64,000 bases of DNA from Halicephalobus mephisto (Eukaryota > Nematoda > Chromadorea > Rhabditida > Panagrolaimidae). The position numbers and the translations under genes are program-made. The notes beneath the pieces are model-generated. The model saw nothing but the letters and a program-made list of their open reading frames with translations. It did not search any database and was not told the origin of the DNA. Location of the stretch: the NCBI GenBank assembly GCA_009193035.1, contig SWDT01000120.1:296473-360472 (forward strand). The letters are read 5' to 3'. This document shows positions 10,557 to 23,169 of the stretch, one piece after another (position 1 is the first letter of the stretch; each line of letters opens with the position of its first letter).

Positions 10557-12219
10557 CTACAACAAAGAAAGAAAAGATTCCGTCTCAAGTCTGTCCATCA
10601 TATATTGCATATCTTCCGAAGCTTTCTGGAGAACATATGGTTTGATTTCAGGCAATCCATCAGAATTACTGTTGTCTTTTATGAAATCTTGTTCTTTTTT
10701 TAAAATTTCCAATAATTTTCGCTGTTTTTCGAACAATTTTGCTCGATTTGATCGATCATTTTCAAATTCTTTCAACTAAAAAATATTTTTAAAATAAAGT
10801 TACTTTTTAAATAAAAAAATTTACCTTTTCTTTCCAATATTTAGGATCAAAAGTACTCATAATATTTACCTTCGAAGCAGTGGTGGAGACATCTTCAATA
10901 AATTTAATCCTGTCAGTTACTCCTACATGTTCCCAGTTTTGTAATCTTCTATTGCAGTGTATTTTGAATAAATGCTTCCGATACTGTAATCGTATAATCA
11001 GTAATATGAAATAAAAATTCAAAGTAAAAATTAAGAATTAATATTCGAAATAAAAATTCAAAATAAAAGTTCGAAATAAAAATTCAAAATAAAAGTTCAA
11101 AGTAAAAATTCAAAATAAAAGTTAACAATCAAAATTTTAAATAAAAGTTCGAAATAAAAATTCAAAATAAAAATTCAAAGTAAAAATTCAAAATAAAAGT
11201 TAACAATCAAAATTTGAAATAAAAATCCGAAATAAAAATTCAAAATAAAAATTCGAAATAAAAATTCACGATCAAATTTTGAACTTTTCGTATTGAGACT
11301 ATATTTATGGATTTTTTTATTCGAAAAATCTATCTTACCTAAATTGATAAAAGATGATATCTAGATTCTTCGGATTACAACATGACCTACAAGTCGTGTC
11401 TCACTACGAAAAATCCAAATTTCGATTTTAAACTCTAATTATAAACTTTAATAACATAAAGCACAAATTTTCGAATTCAAATTTGAAATTCTAATTTTCG
11501 TATTAAAACAAAATTTTAATTTTTTTATTTAAAAAAATCCATAAATTAAGTTACATCAATCTAAGTGAAACAATATATAATTTTTTTAAACAGAAAAAAT
11601 TTACAATTTTTAACACGAAAAATCAAAATTTCAATTTCGAACTTGGACAGTAAAATTCGATAACAAAAATTATAAATTTAAATAATTTTTAAAATTATAA
11701 AATTAAATAATGTTTGAAATTGTAAATTTAAATAATTTTTAAAATCATAAATTTAAATAATTTTTAAAATCAAAAATTTAAATAATTTTTAAAATTATAA
11801 ATTTAAATAATGTTTAAAATCATAAATTTAAATAATGTTTAAAATTATAAATTTAAATAATGTTTAAAATCACAAATTTAAATAATTTTTAAAATCACAA
11901 ATTTAAATAATTTTTAAAATTATAAAATTAAATAATTTTTAAAATTATAAATTTAAATAATTTTTAAAAAACTTACGGCTTTCTGAATTACTGATGCTGC
12001 TCGTTTTTTGGATTTTTCTTCTGCAATTTCTTCTTCAGATTTTTCTTTTTTTGTTATTTCTGGATAACGAACAATATTTAATTTAGAAATTTGCCATGGC
12101 ATTAAATCATGGATTTCTTTATATAAAATAAGTTCTTGTTCGTTTTGTCGACGAAGAGATTCCAATTCATTAATCAATTTATCGTTTTTCTGAATTATCG
12201 AAGAAATTTTAGAATCCAT
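10557..12219 (-). CDS. Small IQ-motif coiled-coil protein
   Basis: Three exons: 12219-11977, 10983-10825 and 10775-10557, all phase 0, giving 206 residues. An acidic/basic coiled-coil N terminus (NDKLINELESLRRQNEQEL) leads to an IQ motif that is rebuilt exactly across intron 1: RAASVIQKA joins YRKHLFKIH. IQ motifs bind calmodulin or calmodulin-like light chains. The C terminus is again helical (LFEKQRKLLEILKKEQ). I do not recognise the family; IQ proteins of ciliary complexes are one possibility. Intron 1 is filled with a ~28-bp AT repeat. The stop is 6 bp from a transposon edge, and the upstream region is duplicated (12353-12621). Confidence 0.7.
11640..11970. repeat. ~28-bp AT minisatellite inside an intron
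   Basis: About eleven copies of a unit close to AAATTTAAATAATTTTTAAA plus ATTAT fill the end of intron 1 of the IQ-motif gene, right beside its splice donor. Further up the same intron (11030-11280), a looser array of AATTCAAAATAAAAGTTCGA-like units is present. Confidence 0.8.
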
Positions 12220-12352
12220 ACTTGATCGAAAACAATAGTATTAATTTTAAAAATAAAATCAACAAACAACAGAATTTTCATAAAAAGAAAACAAGGAATA
12301 ACTGGTTGTAGAATTTCCATGGAAACAGTGGCCGCACGAAAATTTTCCCCAG

Positions 12353-12621
12353 CGACACTTGTTCCCTCTCTATTCCGCAAGATTTATCTCAATTTAGAAA
12401 TTTTTTAATAAATGAATTAACTTGATATTTTAGTTAAGGATGAAAGTTATCTTATAAAAATCTTCGAAATCAGTGAGGATTGAAAAAGAGGAAAATGAGG
12501 AACTGTATGACACTTGTTCCCTCTCTATTCCGCAAGATTTATCTCATTTTAAAAATTTTTTAATAAATAAATTAACTTGATATTTTAGTTAAGGATGAAA
12601 GTTATCTTATAAAAATCTTCG
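12353..12621. repeat. Direct duplication of ~112 bp
   Basis: GACACTTGTTCCCTCTCTAT and the following ~95 bp at about 12353-12463 recur at 12509-12621 with only a few differences. The first copy lies about 130 bp upstream of the IQ-motif gene's start codon. Confidence 0.85.
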
Positions 12622-13135
12622 ATGGGACAGAAGCTATCGGAAAAAGAGGACCTGAAGAGATAACCTGGATATCAGGGACTCTAGAATACTGTAGAAAATA
12701 GTGAGATTCTCAGGTGTATTATGTTGGAACAGAAACTGTACTAGAAAGAGAGGATCCAAAAAGATAACCTGAATATCAGGGATTCTAGAATACTGTAGAA
12801 AATGAGTGAGATTCTCAGGTGTATTATGTTGGAACTTATGCAGATGTTGGAACAGAAACTGTACTAGAAAGAGAGGACCGGAAAAGATAACCTGAATATC
12901 AGGGACCCTAGAATACTGTAGGGCATGAGCAAAATTTTCAAATGTATTATGTTGGAACAGAATTTATACTAGAAAGAGAGGATCCGAAGAGATAATTTAA
13001 CTATCAGGGACCCTAGAATACTGTAGAGCAAGAGCGACTTCTGGTTGTCTGTTGTGCAGGACATGTACATTGCTCGTCTGTACCTTATCTGTTAAGTAAA
13101 GATTTGTAATATTCTTCTTATTCTTAATCTTAACA
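12620..13135. mobile_element. LTR-like element with tandemly repeated front part
   Basis: The last 186 bp (12950-13135) start TGTTGG and end TTAACA, as retroviral-type LTRs do. They match 36740-36925 closely and at identical length. In front are about three more tandem copies of the first ~110 bp (GTACTAGAAAGAGAGGA, ATACTGTAGA landmarks). No gag/pol or primer-binding site is seen, so solo LTRs are the likely reading. Confidence 0.5.
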
Positions 13136-14091
13136 ATATAAAAACTCATCTTTTACATTTTTTGAAAATTCCAAAATTTAAATTTCATTATTAATTTTAA
13201 CAAATATAAAATCGAAAATATATTTCTATATATTTTTTAAAACAGATTCTGAAAATTATTTTTTAAAAATAAAAAAATAAAAACATCATTTTTTAAAAAT
13301 CATTTTTTAAAAATTATTTTTTTTTAAATAAAAAAATAAAAACATCATTTTTTAAAAATTATTTTTTTTTAAATAAAAAAATAAAAACATCATTTTTTAA
13401 AAATCATTTTTTTGGATCCCCAAAAATGACTATTATCAATTATGTGCGGAATTTCAAAGAATATCATTTTTCAAAACAAAATATCAGTAACCATTTACTT
13501 TCTTGGAAAATTGAAAGTTGTCTATTTTTTGGACATCCTATATATAAATTTAATAAAGAAAATTTTCAGGATAAAAATAAGTTAATTTTTCTGTATTAGA
13601 TTAAAGTTCGGAAAATAAAATATTCCGAGAATAAGATTTTAAATAATAGTTTTAAAAAAAATAAACTTTAATTAAAAAATTGAAAAAATAATAGTTTTAA
13701 AAAAAATAAACTTTAATCAAAAAATCGAAAAAATAATAGTTTTAAAAAAAAATAAACTTTAATTAAAAAATCAAAGAAATAATAATTTTAAAAAAAATAA
13801 ACTTTAATCAAAAAATCGAAAAAATAATAATTTATTCGGTCGTCTTAAATTTCAGCAATCAAATCAGATAATTAAATAAAACTGTTAAAATTTATTAAAA
13901 CTAGTTTTTTTTTGAAAGTACTTGTAAATTTTTTTCTATTTTTCGTCTATACGGTTCATATTTTTCGATTTACTTAATCTCACCGACATAACATCTTGAC
14001 GGAAGTTTAAATTTTCTCCCTTCTACATAATAGTAATGAATGATCTTTATAGCAATAATAACACTTTGAGAAATCGACACTTTTTGACATA

Positions 14092-14411
14092 CAATGGACT
14101 CACGATAATTGGAAGTTTGGTAAATGAAAGATTGGTAAGTAGAAGTTTGGTAAGTGGAAGCTTGGTAAATGGAAGTTTGATAAATGGAAGTTTGGTAAAT
14201 AGAAGTTCGATAAATAGAAGTTTGGTAACTGGAAGCTTGGTAAATGGAAGTTTGGTAAATAGAAGTTTGGTAAATGGAAGTTTGATAAATGAAACTCGGA
14301 AATGCCATTTGATCTTTAACGTTCCCTAAGTTGAACATTCAATAACTGAAAAATCGCCATAAGTTGAACGTTTCCCAGTCCCTTCAAGTTCCATTTATCG
14401 CGAGTCCACTG
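14092..14411. mobile_element. pogo/Tigger-like element carrying a minisatellite
   Basis: 320 bp flanked by TA (14090-14091 and 14412-14413). The left end is CAATGGACTCACGATAATTG; the right end read inward is CAGTGGACTCGCGATAAATG. The interior at about 14110-14300 is some twelve copies of a 15-bp unit, GAAGTTTGGTAAATG, with scattered changes. Open frames on both strands across it only reflect the repeat. Confidence 0.8.
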
Positions 14412-14984
14412 TAATAGTTCTTTTTCGAACGTTTGATATGCAATTTTTTTCTCAATTACTTTTCATCTGGATTTAATGTCTAATTCACATTCGAATTTTT
14501 TGAAATTCATATTATTCAAATCACTCGAATTTTTTGGAATTTACATTTTTCAAATCATTCGAATTTTTCAAAATTTACATTTTTCGATTCACTCGAATTC
14601 AACAGTTGTGAAAAAATCCGAATTTTTTAGTTTCACACATGATAATATTGTTTAAATATTTTTGGCCCGTTTTGTCTTCGACGCGAGTCTTGCTTAAAGG
14701 AACGATAATCCCATTAAAACCTCGAAGGGGCCGCTTCGATATGCCTTTCGTCTTTTGTGGCAGACTTTGTTTTCAAGCCGTCAATAAGACCGGAGAATTC
14801 AATATTTTTTTTTAATATTGTTTTCTTAGGCATAAATATAAATGATTATGAAATTTCAAAGTTAATAAAATTGTAATTTGATTATAAATTTTTTATTTTT
14901 TTTCAAATAATATAATAAAAAAAACTTAATTTTTTGTTTAATAATAAATAAAATCGTCATTATTATTTTTTAATTTTTATCTTA

Positions 14985-15245
14985 AATGTGAAATATTTAT
15001 GAAGGTGTGAGGATTTTGTTAGTTTGGGAATCGTTACTGGGATAAAAGTTACGTTTTTTGCTTATTGGAGCTGTTTTTGGATAGTGACTAGAAAGCTCTG
15101 ATTTCAATTGGAAGTAGACACTATCTCAAATCTCTATACACAAAAAAGCGTCATTTTAGATACAACAAAAGTAGAAATTGTCATTATTATTTTAATTTAA
15201 TCAAAAATGTCGAATATTCATAAAAATGTGACGATTGTGTTACAT
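14985..15245. repeat. Dispersed repeat, copy 2
   Basis: Partner of 9303-9595, same orientation, roughly 95% identical by eye, lacking the ~45-bp insertion. Flanks are unrelated, so this is a moved or copied element and not part of a larger duplication. Confidence 0.85.
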
Positions 15246-15954
15246 TTTTCTTACATTTCGGAATCGTTATGGAGCTAAAAGTTACGGTTTTTTGTACGAA
15301 CAAAAATTAATAGCAGTAGCAAAAAATATTAAACCAATTATGGTGTCCCAAAATCTTGCATAGTGTTGTTACCACCATGCCCTAGATGCCTAAGCCCAAT
15401 CCCAAAAGCCGATTTCCACACATAATTAGTAATTTATCTCTTACCTTATATTTCTTCCATTTTATATTTTTTCTGTTCACGAAATCAATTTTAATTTTTA
15501 AAATTTCAGTATTGTATAATGATTTTGTTTTCTTAGATAGTCATTTTTGCAAAATTAGAAATGTTTGTTCATGTGCACCAGAGTCAGTGAAAATTTGGCT
15601 TTTTTGGATAACATTTATCCCGAAAGTCCGTTCTGAATTTCGACCCCTGTCCGTCTTCCAAGTTCATTAATCCCTCTTCCATTTTACGTGTTCAATACTA
15701 TCATTGTTGAGCACAGAAATTTGAAAAATATATTTTCTACGCTTTAGTAGGTTTTAAAATAGATTTTAAGAGTGCCGTAAAGCCCAAACAAGGTTCCGTT
15801 TCTGCGTGACTGAGGTCCTTTTTGTCATACTCAATTACTTAGTCATTCTGTTAAATTCGGCTTTATTATAGCTAATTTCCAATTCGCCAAGTCCTAAGAC
15901 CATCCTGTAGCTTTAACTTGAGGATTTTTTTCAAAACAATAAAATTTTCATTTC

Positions 15955-16325
15955 CGGTCTTTGTGAATTTCCTATTATGTTATAACTTTTTGGTTTTTGT
16001 GGATTTATAGATTTCCTATTATATAACTTTTTAGTTTTTGTGGATTTCCTATTATATTATAACTTTTTAGTTTTTATGAATTTCCTATGATGTTGTAACT
16101 TTTTAGTTTTTGTGGATTTCTTATTATATAACTTTTTAGTTTTTATAGATTTCCTATTATATAACTTTTTAATTTTTGTGGATTTCCTATTATTTTGTAA
16201 CTTTTTAGTTTTTATGAATTTCCTATTATATTATAACTTTTTAGTTTTTGTAGATTTATAGATTTCCTATTATTTTGTAACTTTTTAGTTTTTGTGGATT
16301 TCCTATTATGTTGTAACTTTTTGGT
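15955..16325. repeat. ~38-bp tandem repeat
   Basis: About nine to ten copies of a unit like TTTTTGTGGATTTCCTATTA followed by TATTATAACTTTTTAG. Length varies between copies through small losses of TATT. No coding content. Confidence 0.85.
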
Positions 16326-16559
16326 CTGTTTAGCTGAAGTTGAAGCACCAACTTCAAATTGCCCGGTTGAAAATTGCTGAACGTGTATAGCTTTTTTGGT
16401 TTTTTACATACAAACCGAAAACACAAATTGGATAGACTTCAATGGTCGCATTTCACGAGTCCCGGAAGAGAATAAGACTACGTGGAAGATTTTCCGAAGG
16501 GTCATATGCCCAATTTCAGGAAAATTCACGGAAGAACTATTGATGGACAAAAGCAAATG

Positions 16560-17880
16560 ATGTTATTTCCGTTAATTATTTTATTTTTTTTCGGAAATAG
16601 TGAAATTTAAATTTTTATTTTTAAATTTTAGATAATTTAATTTTTGAAGTTTCTATAAATTTAATTTCATAAACAAATCCACAAATTAAGCATGGATTAA
16701 TTGTTGTGTTTTGATCTAGTCAAATGTTGCAATTGTTCTTTGAAAACGGCTCGATAAAGGGATGAAATCAAAATGAAACAAATTTATAAAAATATTTTTT
16801 TATAAATTCTTCGATTTAATAATTAAATTTTCATTTTTATTTTATTTTTAAATTTTAGATAACTTCATTTTTTAAATTTTTATCATTATAATTTTATAAA
16901 TAAATCCATAAAAATATTTTTTTTATAAATTCTTTGATTTAATAGTTAAATTTTTATTTTTATTTTTACTTTTATTTTTAGATTTTAGATAACTTAACTT
17001 TTAAAATTTTTATCATTGTAATTTCATAAATAAATCCATGAAAATATTTTTTTTATAAATTCTTTGATTTAATAGTTAAATTTAAATTTTTATTTTCATT
17101 TTTAAATTTTAGATAACTTAACTTTTAAAATTTTTATCATTATAATTTCAAACAAATTCGTAAAGGTATATTTTCTCGTCCACTCTCTCACCCCTTGGAA
17201 ACAGTAGTGAAATTTAAATTTTTACTTTTAAATTTTAAATAATTTAATTTTCGAAGTTTCTATTGATTGAATTTCGTAAAGAAATTCACAAAGGTATATT
17301 TTTCTGTCCGTTATTTTACCTTTTTGGCATGGTAATGAAATTTTTACTTTTTGATTTTAAATTAATTTTCGAAATTTTTATTGATTAAATTTCATAAAGA
17401 AATCCGTAAAGATATTTTTTATTATTTGTTAGTTTATTTTTTTTGACGTTTTAGTGAGATTTTTATTTTTAAATTTTAAATAATTAAATTTTCAAAGTTT
17501 TTATTGATTGAATTTCGTAAAGAAATTTATAAAGGTATATTTTTCTGTTCATCGATTTTTTTTGATTTAATAATTAAATTTAAATTTAGATTTTTATTTT
17601 AAAAAAAATTTAATTTTCAAAGTTTTTATTGATTGAATTTTGTAAAAAAATTTACAAAGGTATATTTTTCTGTTCATCGATTTTTTTTGATTTAATAATT
17701 AAATTTAAATTTTAAAATTTTAAATAATTTAATTTTCGAAGTTTTTATTGATTGAATTTCGTAAAGAAATTCACAAAGGTGTATTTTTCTGTCCGTTATT
17801 TTACCTTTTTGACATGGTAATTAAGTTTTTACTTTTTGAATTCTAAGCAATTCCAATTCTTTGAAATTTTTATTAACATA
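16560..17880. repeat. Diverged ~100-120-bp tandem repeat
   Basis: Recurring phrases TTTTTATTGATTGAATTTCG, AAAGGTATATTTTTCTGT and TTTGATTTAATAATTAAATT mark about nine diverged units. The array is older than its neighbour. No gene seen. Confidence 0.65.
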
Positions 17881-18514
17881 ATTTCGCAAATAAATCCATG
17901 GGTGGTGTAATTCTACAAATATAATCTCGTCTGATTTAATATTTCCATTTTTTCAATTAATTTTTTATTCTTTTGTTTAATAATGACGTCAGGAATCATT
18001 GGAGTTTTTTTCGGAGCGAAAATCCCTTCTTATAATTTTTTTCAATAAGCATTTAAAAAATTCAGATTATCGGTAGTATTTTTTTCGTTTTTTTAAATTT
18101 TTATTTTCGCCATTGTCCTTGATGGAACTTCATCAAAGCCCTTGAGAAAAGTGGGACACTGCAGGAGCCCAATTTCCCAGCAAATTTGGGTATTAATGAC
18201 GCTTAACAAGTACTTTTTCGTATTAAGAAAGAAAATGCGATATCTGCCAGTGGTGTCATTTTGCCTTGTTTGGGAACGTTGGATTTTCTCCAATTCCTTA
18301 AACTAATCAAATTCTGTTTTCAATGATTTTAGAACTGAACACCTCAGACCTGTTTTTTCACATGTGGCTTGAGGCAAAGTCTGCAAATTTTTGATTGTTG
18401 CCTTAGGCAAAAACTAACTTATCTTGGCAGATCATGTCTTATATCTTATGTATTACTTCTTTCTTGTTTTGGAGCTTTATGACTGCTGTTGCCTGAAGAA
18501 ACGCATAGCATTTA

Positions 18515-18720
18515 GTTATGAAAAGTGTCGCGCGTCTGGCTCAAGACGTCGCTCCACTTCATGCCATGAAGCACTGTTCACTCAGGCGCTTCGCTCGAGC
18601 AGCTTCCGGTCGGGAGCCGCAGATGTCATTGTTCCGGCCTTCGATTGCCTCGAGAAGAAAGGGACGTTGCTCTCTGGGCTTTGTGGACAACTCGAACCAT
18701 TAGGCTATTGAACGGGACCT
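18515..18720. other. GC-rich pocket of unknown role
   Basis: About 200 bp near 55% GC inside very AT-rich DNA, with CGCGCGTCTGG, CGCTTCGCTCGAGCAGC and GGGAGCCGCAG. Two frames stay open on the plus strand for 60-95 codons, but neither has a known motif nor clear partner exons. It could be an untranslated 5' exon, a non-coding RNA exon or a transposon relic. Confidence 0.35.
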
Positions 18721-19279
18721 ACTATGTGAATTTTCGTCAATTGATGATTCCCGAGAGGAAATTTTTAAAATATTTTATCCAAAATAACTGACTTTAAATT
18801 GATCTTTTCAGATAGCATTATTTTGTTATAAAATTTTTGAATAACTTACTGAATATTTCCTCATGACGCTAAATCAATTGAATTTTTAAAGCTTTTTATT
18901 CATCGAAATCAACTGGATTCTGCTTTTTAAATTTGATGCATTTTTCCTTTTTTATATCGTTCTGAATATTGATGGCATCGGAAAAGCCTCAACACATGAT
19001 AAAGTCTTTCTTGGCCATCTGTTTCATTGGCACATCCCGTTTCAATTTTATTTTTCTGCCGATAAATTAAAATATTCGACTATTTTTTTTCCAAAATTCG
19101 TGGCAGAACCAAATTTTCGTTTTTTATATTTTTACAGGTATTTCTAAATATAGAAATTATTTTATTTTTCAAGTTTTATTAATGACAGATTAATGTACTT
19201 AGAAAAGTATTAATAAATCGTGCGAAATTAAAATTGATCGAATTTTTAGCTAATTTTTAAAAAATAGTACTTAATGAGC

Positions 19280-20640
19280 TTTTTCTAATGACCTATCAAC
19301 CATGTCTGTCAGCTTTCTGGAACTAATGTTAAAAATTCATAAAAATATTTCACTTTGAACGACCTCAAAATTTGTGGCACTTTAATTGGATTTTTAAATA
19401 CTTTTGAAACGGATTTGGTATATCCGCTGGTCTAAATTGTAGACAGCAAAAGTTTCACTTTTATGTCGTTTTTTCAGATTTCTTATGAATTTTTAAACTC
19501 GACTTATCGTAAGATAGTTGTCCAGATCCCGGACTTTGAAAAGCTGTCAAAAAACTCAGATTTTTTATGAGACAATAAATACAGTTCCAGATGTAAGTGG
19601 ATTTGCTCTATTATAAAAACAATTTTATTTCGAAACTTCCTGAAAACCTCGATTATTTTTTATTTTGAATTTTGAAAGATTTAATTTTTTTATTAATTTC
19701 GAGCAATTTTTACAAAAATAAAGTTGAATTTTATCATAGAAAAATAAAATTGATTATTTAAAAAAAATAAAGTTTATTATTTAAAAAAATAAAATTGATT
19801 ATTTAAAAAAATGAAGATTTAGTTTTTTGAATTCAATTATGGAATTAATAAGTTTGAAACTCATTTTTGTCGCTTATTATCTTTGGATTTCATAATTTCA
19901 TAATTCCTTAAGGCAATTGGTGATTCATCTCATAAAAGTGAATCAACTAAGAAGTTCCGTTATGTGAACCAAGACTGATGACATAAAAACTGATATTGTT
20001 CATTTTGTTACAAATTCCAGTAATTTAAAATATTTTTGGTTTTTACTGTTTATTTTCATTAATTCATCGATAATTTTATCGATGATATCCTCAACAAACT
20101 AAAACTTCATTTTTTTAAATAATAAACTTTATTTTTTTTAATAATAAACTTTATTTTTTTTAATAATCAATTTTATTTTTCTATGATAAAATTCAACTTA
20201 ATTTTTGTAAAAATTGCTCGAAATTAATAACAAAAAATTAAATCTTTTTAAATTCAAAATAATCGAGGTTTTCAGGAAATTTCGAAATAAAATTGTTTTT
20301 ATAATAGAGCAAATCCACTTACATCTGGAACTATATTTATTTTTTCATAAAAGATCTGAGTTTTTGACAGCTTTTTAAAGTCCATAATCTCGACAACCGT
20401 CTTGCTAGAGGTCAATTTTAAAAATTCATAAAAAAATTAGAAAAAAAACATAAATATGAAACTTTTGCTGTGCATATTCCAGACCTCGAGGACAATGAAT
20501 TCGCTGCAGGAGCTCAATTAAGGTGCTGCAAATTTCAAAATTGTTCATTATAAAAAATAAAAAATTTTTAAAATGAAATTTTGGCGTCAATTTCAGAAAG
20601 TTGACAGATACGGTAGGTAATTTATCGAGTATTATTTTTT
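19280..20640. repeat. Large inverted repeat, ~530-bp arms
   Basis: The left arm (about 19280-19815) is the reverse complement of the right arm (about 20105-20635), with the centre near 19957. The inner ~290 bp of each arm are nearly identical: AAGTGGATTTGCTCTATTAT on the left and its complement ATAATAGAGCAAATCCACTT on the right. The outer ~240 bp are diverged but alignable. The spacer is about 290 bp. No coding frame is seen. It could fold into a long hairpin or be a foldback transposon. Confidence 0.85.
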
Positions 20641-20949
20641 TGCGAAATTAATTGAAAAATTCGACGATTTTTAACCTACAGTATTACATTTATACTGATT
20701 TTGGATATATTGTAAAATAAAAATTTCTGTTTTTTGAACACAAATATGCTTTTGGTTCCAGAAAAATAGCAATGTTTGGTTTTTTAAAGCTTTATTTTTT
20801 TCTACGGCTTCTTACGCGTTATCCATATTTTATTGAGTTCGAATCCGAGAATGTTACGATTTTCAAGGAAGTATCCAGCATTCCAATTATGGATTTCCCA
20901 TTGTGTAGTGAAAGAAAAAATAAAATATTTGTTTTCAATGAAATTTAAC

Positions 20950-22280
20950 TAAAATAACCGCTTTTCAACCGCAACCTATGTTTTGAGGATAGCCTTTGGC
21001 GCCGCCGTACTGACGCAATTTCTCATCCCAATCGGTTGTTAGATGGACATACAACTGCTTGTCCAGGCACCACCTGGCGGATTGAATCACCCCCTAAGGC
21101 TATGAAAGACTGTTTCAGGCGTTTACTTGCTTGCTGTTTTCTATCACTCTTGGTCTCTTATTTTTGCATATTTTCCTTAAGGTATAGCACTCATCCGACT
21201 GAGTTGCTTTCCCGATAGCGTGAATATCTGCAAATCAAGAAAGCTTGTTCAGACAACGCCAGCCGTCGGCCAAAAGTCGTTGATGGCCGCACGCGATCTC
21301 TCTGAGCTTTGAATTTGCAAATCGACTGAAATCTGTCTTGTTGATGTTAGCTTGCGGCAGGTATAACACCATCCACGAACATGGCGCCTGAGGCAAGCAA
21401 ATCGTCTCGAGAAGAGGAGATTTTTCTTTTTATCTTTGGATCCGTCAAATTGATTGGTGTAATTTAGTCAATATTTTTTCTTTGATTTTATAACTTAATA
21501 TATCTATTTCGATGACGCGTTTAACGAGTACTATATACGCTTTGTTTTATATGAATATCTTTTAGGAAGCTCTCCACTTCTGTTTGCAGGTTTCCGATTG
21601 CAGGAAATGTGCCGAAATCGAATCCATCGAGATTTATGCTGACAGAAAGTGGATTGTTCACTCAGAACGTGTTTCATTCTAATTCATTCCCTTTGCTACT
21701 CCATTGGGGGTGTCTAAAAAAAAGTTCCTGATCTTTATCCTTCTTAATCCCGATTGTCAAAATTGCTTCTGAAGCAACGTTGATTGATTTGCAATTATTC
21801 TCTGCTGGGCAACGCCCTTGTTGCTCACGCTACTTCTGTCCCGTTGAATCTACTTCGTCTTCTGTCATCAGAAGCCGACGAAAAGGGAATCTTCCTGCCG
21901 TCGCCTTCTGGGCGGCGGCGTCTTCGCTGCTCTTTCCTCGAAGAAAGAAATTAATCAAAAGGCGTATTTTCCTATCTGTATTACTATCAAACCACGGTTC
22001 CCCAAAGGGACCGTCGAAAATCTCCAATCATTACGTCTTCAACTCATCCGGAGAGCGCAGAAGAACATGCGCTCTCCTTACTTCATCCATCCCAATTACC
22101 TCAAAGAAAACTGACCTCCACGACGGTGACTTCAGTTCCAGCACTTCATGGTCATGGAAAAAGTCACAAATTAAAAGAAACTGCAGAACACAAAATGAGA
22201 GCGGTTGGTTTATCTTTTATATTAAATCTTTAAAGAACAGTCAATCTTGTCGAAGAAGGAGAGAATAAGTAATGAAGGAT
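20950..22280. other. GC-richer region with a 162-codon open frame
   Basis: Base composition rises to about half GC in patches (20990-21400, 21780-22150). The plus-strand frame 21780-22268 stays open for 162 codons, and a minus-strand frame overlaps it. The plus product is Ser/Arg-rich without a domain I recognise. The patches lie 2.6-4 kb upstream of the first ERG-channel coding exon, so untranslated or alternative 5' exons and promoter elements are the natural suspects. Confidence 0.3.
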
Positions 22281-23169
22281 TCCACATGAGCACTAAAAAG
22301 CTTCTGCAACAGCCGCCAAAACTGCAATTCAAAGCTTCTTTTAGCCTCTAGCTTGGGTCGTTTTTAATTGAGCTGGCTTATTTGTTTTATCCGTATTTTG
22401 AAGCTCTGTGAATTTTAGACTTTTTTTGTATAAGTACTCTAGATTGACTTTTGAACTATTTTGTCAAGGACTATCCTTATTTAAGCGGTACAAGCTCATT
22501 AAGTGGCATTTGCTGGATTCTAAGAATATTCCGTTAGATTTTATATCCAATTTACAATGTAATCGCTTGTTTGCCATGGCTCGAGATGAGGTCCGGTGGG
22601 ACAGCAACTACTTCATTCATTGGTATTTTTAGGACAGTGGAAATAAATCAGTCTTACTTTTGTTCTTCTTACTTGTTTAATTTAGGTATTTTATTTTACA
22701 ATTTTTCCAACCAAAAAATAGTATTAAATTTTTTTATTTTTGATTTCAAGTAATTATTTTTCCGAAGTAACTATTCCTCTAAAATCCAGTCTTAAATTAA
22801 TAAAAATTGAAATTCAGAATTTCTAATGAATTCGTTTTATACCTTTTACAACTTTTAAAAGTATAGTTTCGAAAATTTTACATCTGCTGTCTTGGGATTC
22901 GGGCAAGTGATAATTGGTTAGTCCATGCCCCAGGCTGTATAACCTGATTACTCGAAAAAAATTGACTTTTAACTGACAAACGTCATTTCGACCAAGATTC
23001 TAACTTTGCCAAATTCAAATTTTGTGTGTATCATGTATACCGTATTATGACACAAAATAAAAACGAATTTTTTTTGGGAAAATTATTTTTACACGACTTT
23101 GTAGACAAATTTAAAATTGTTATTTTTGATTCCAATATTCTTAAAAGTTTCGAGTTTTTTCGCGAAAAT

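Noticed and set aside
13970..14338. 122-codon minus frame with IYQTS repeats and its plus-strand counterpart (SLVNG repeats)
   Set aside because: Both arise from the 15-bp minisatellite inside a TA-flanked transposon.
15386..15670. 94-codon plus frame with hydrophobic start (ISNLSLTLYFFHFIFFLF)
   Set aside because: Surrounded by repeats, no splice partners, no family motif; AT-rich DNA readily yields Phe/Leu-rich frames.
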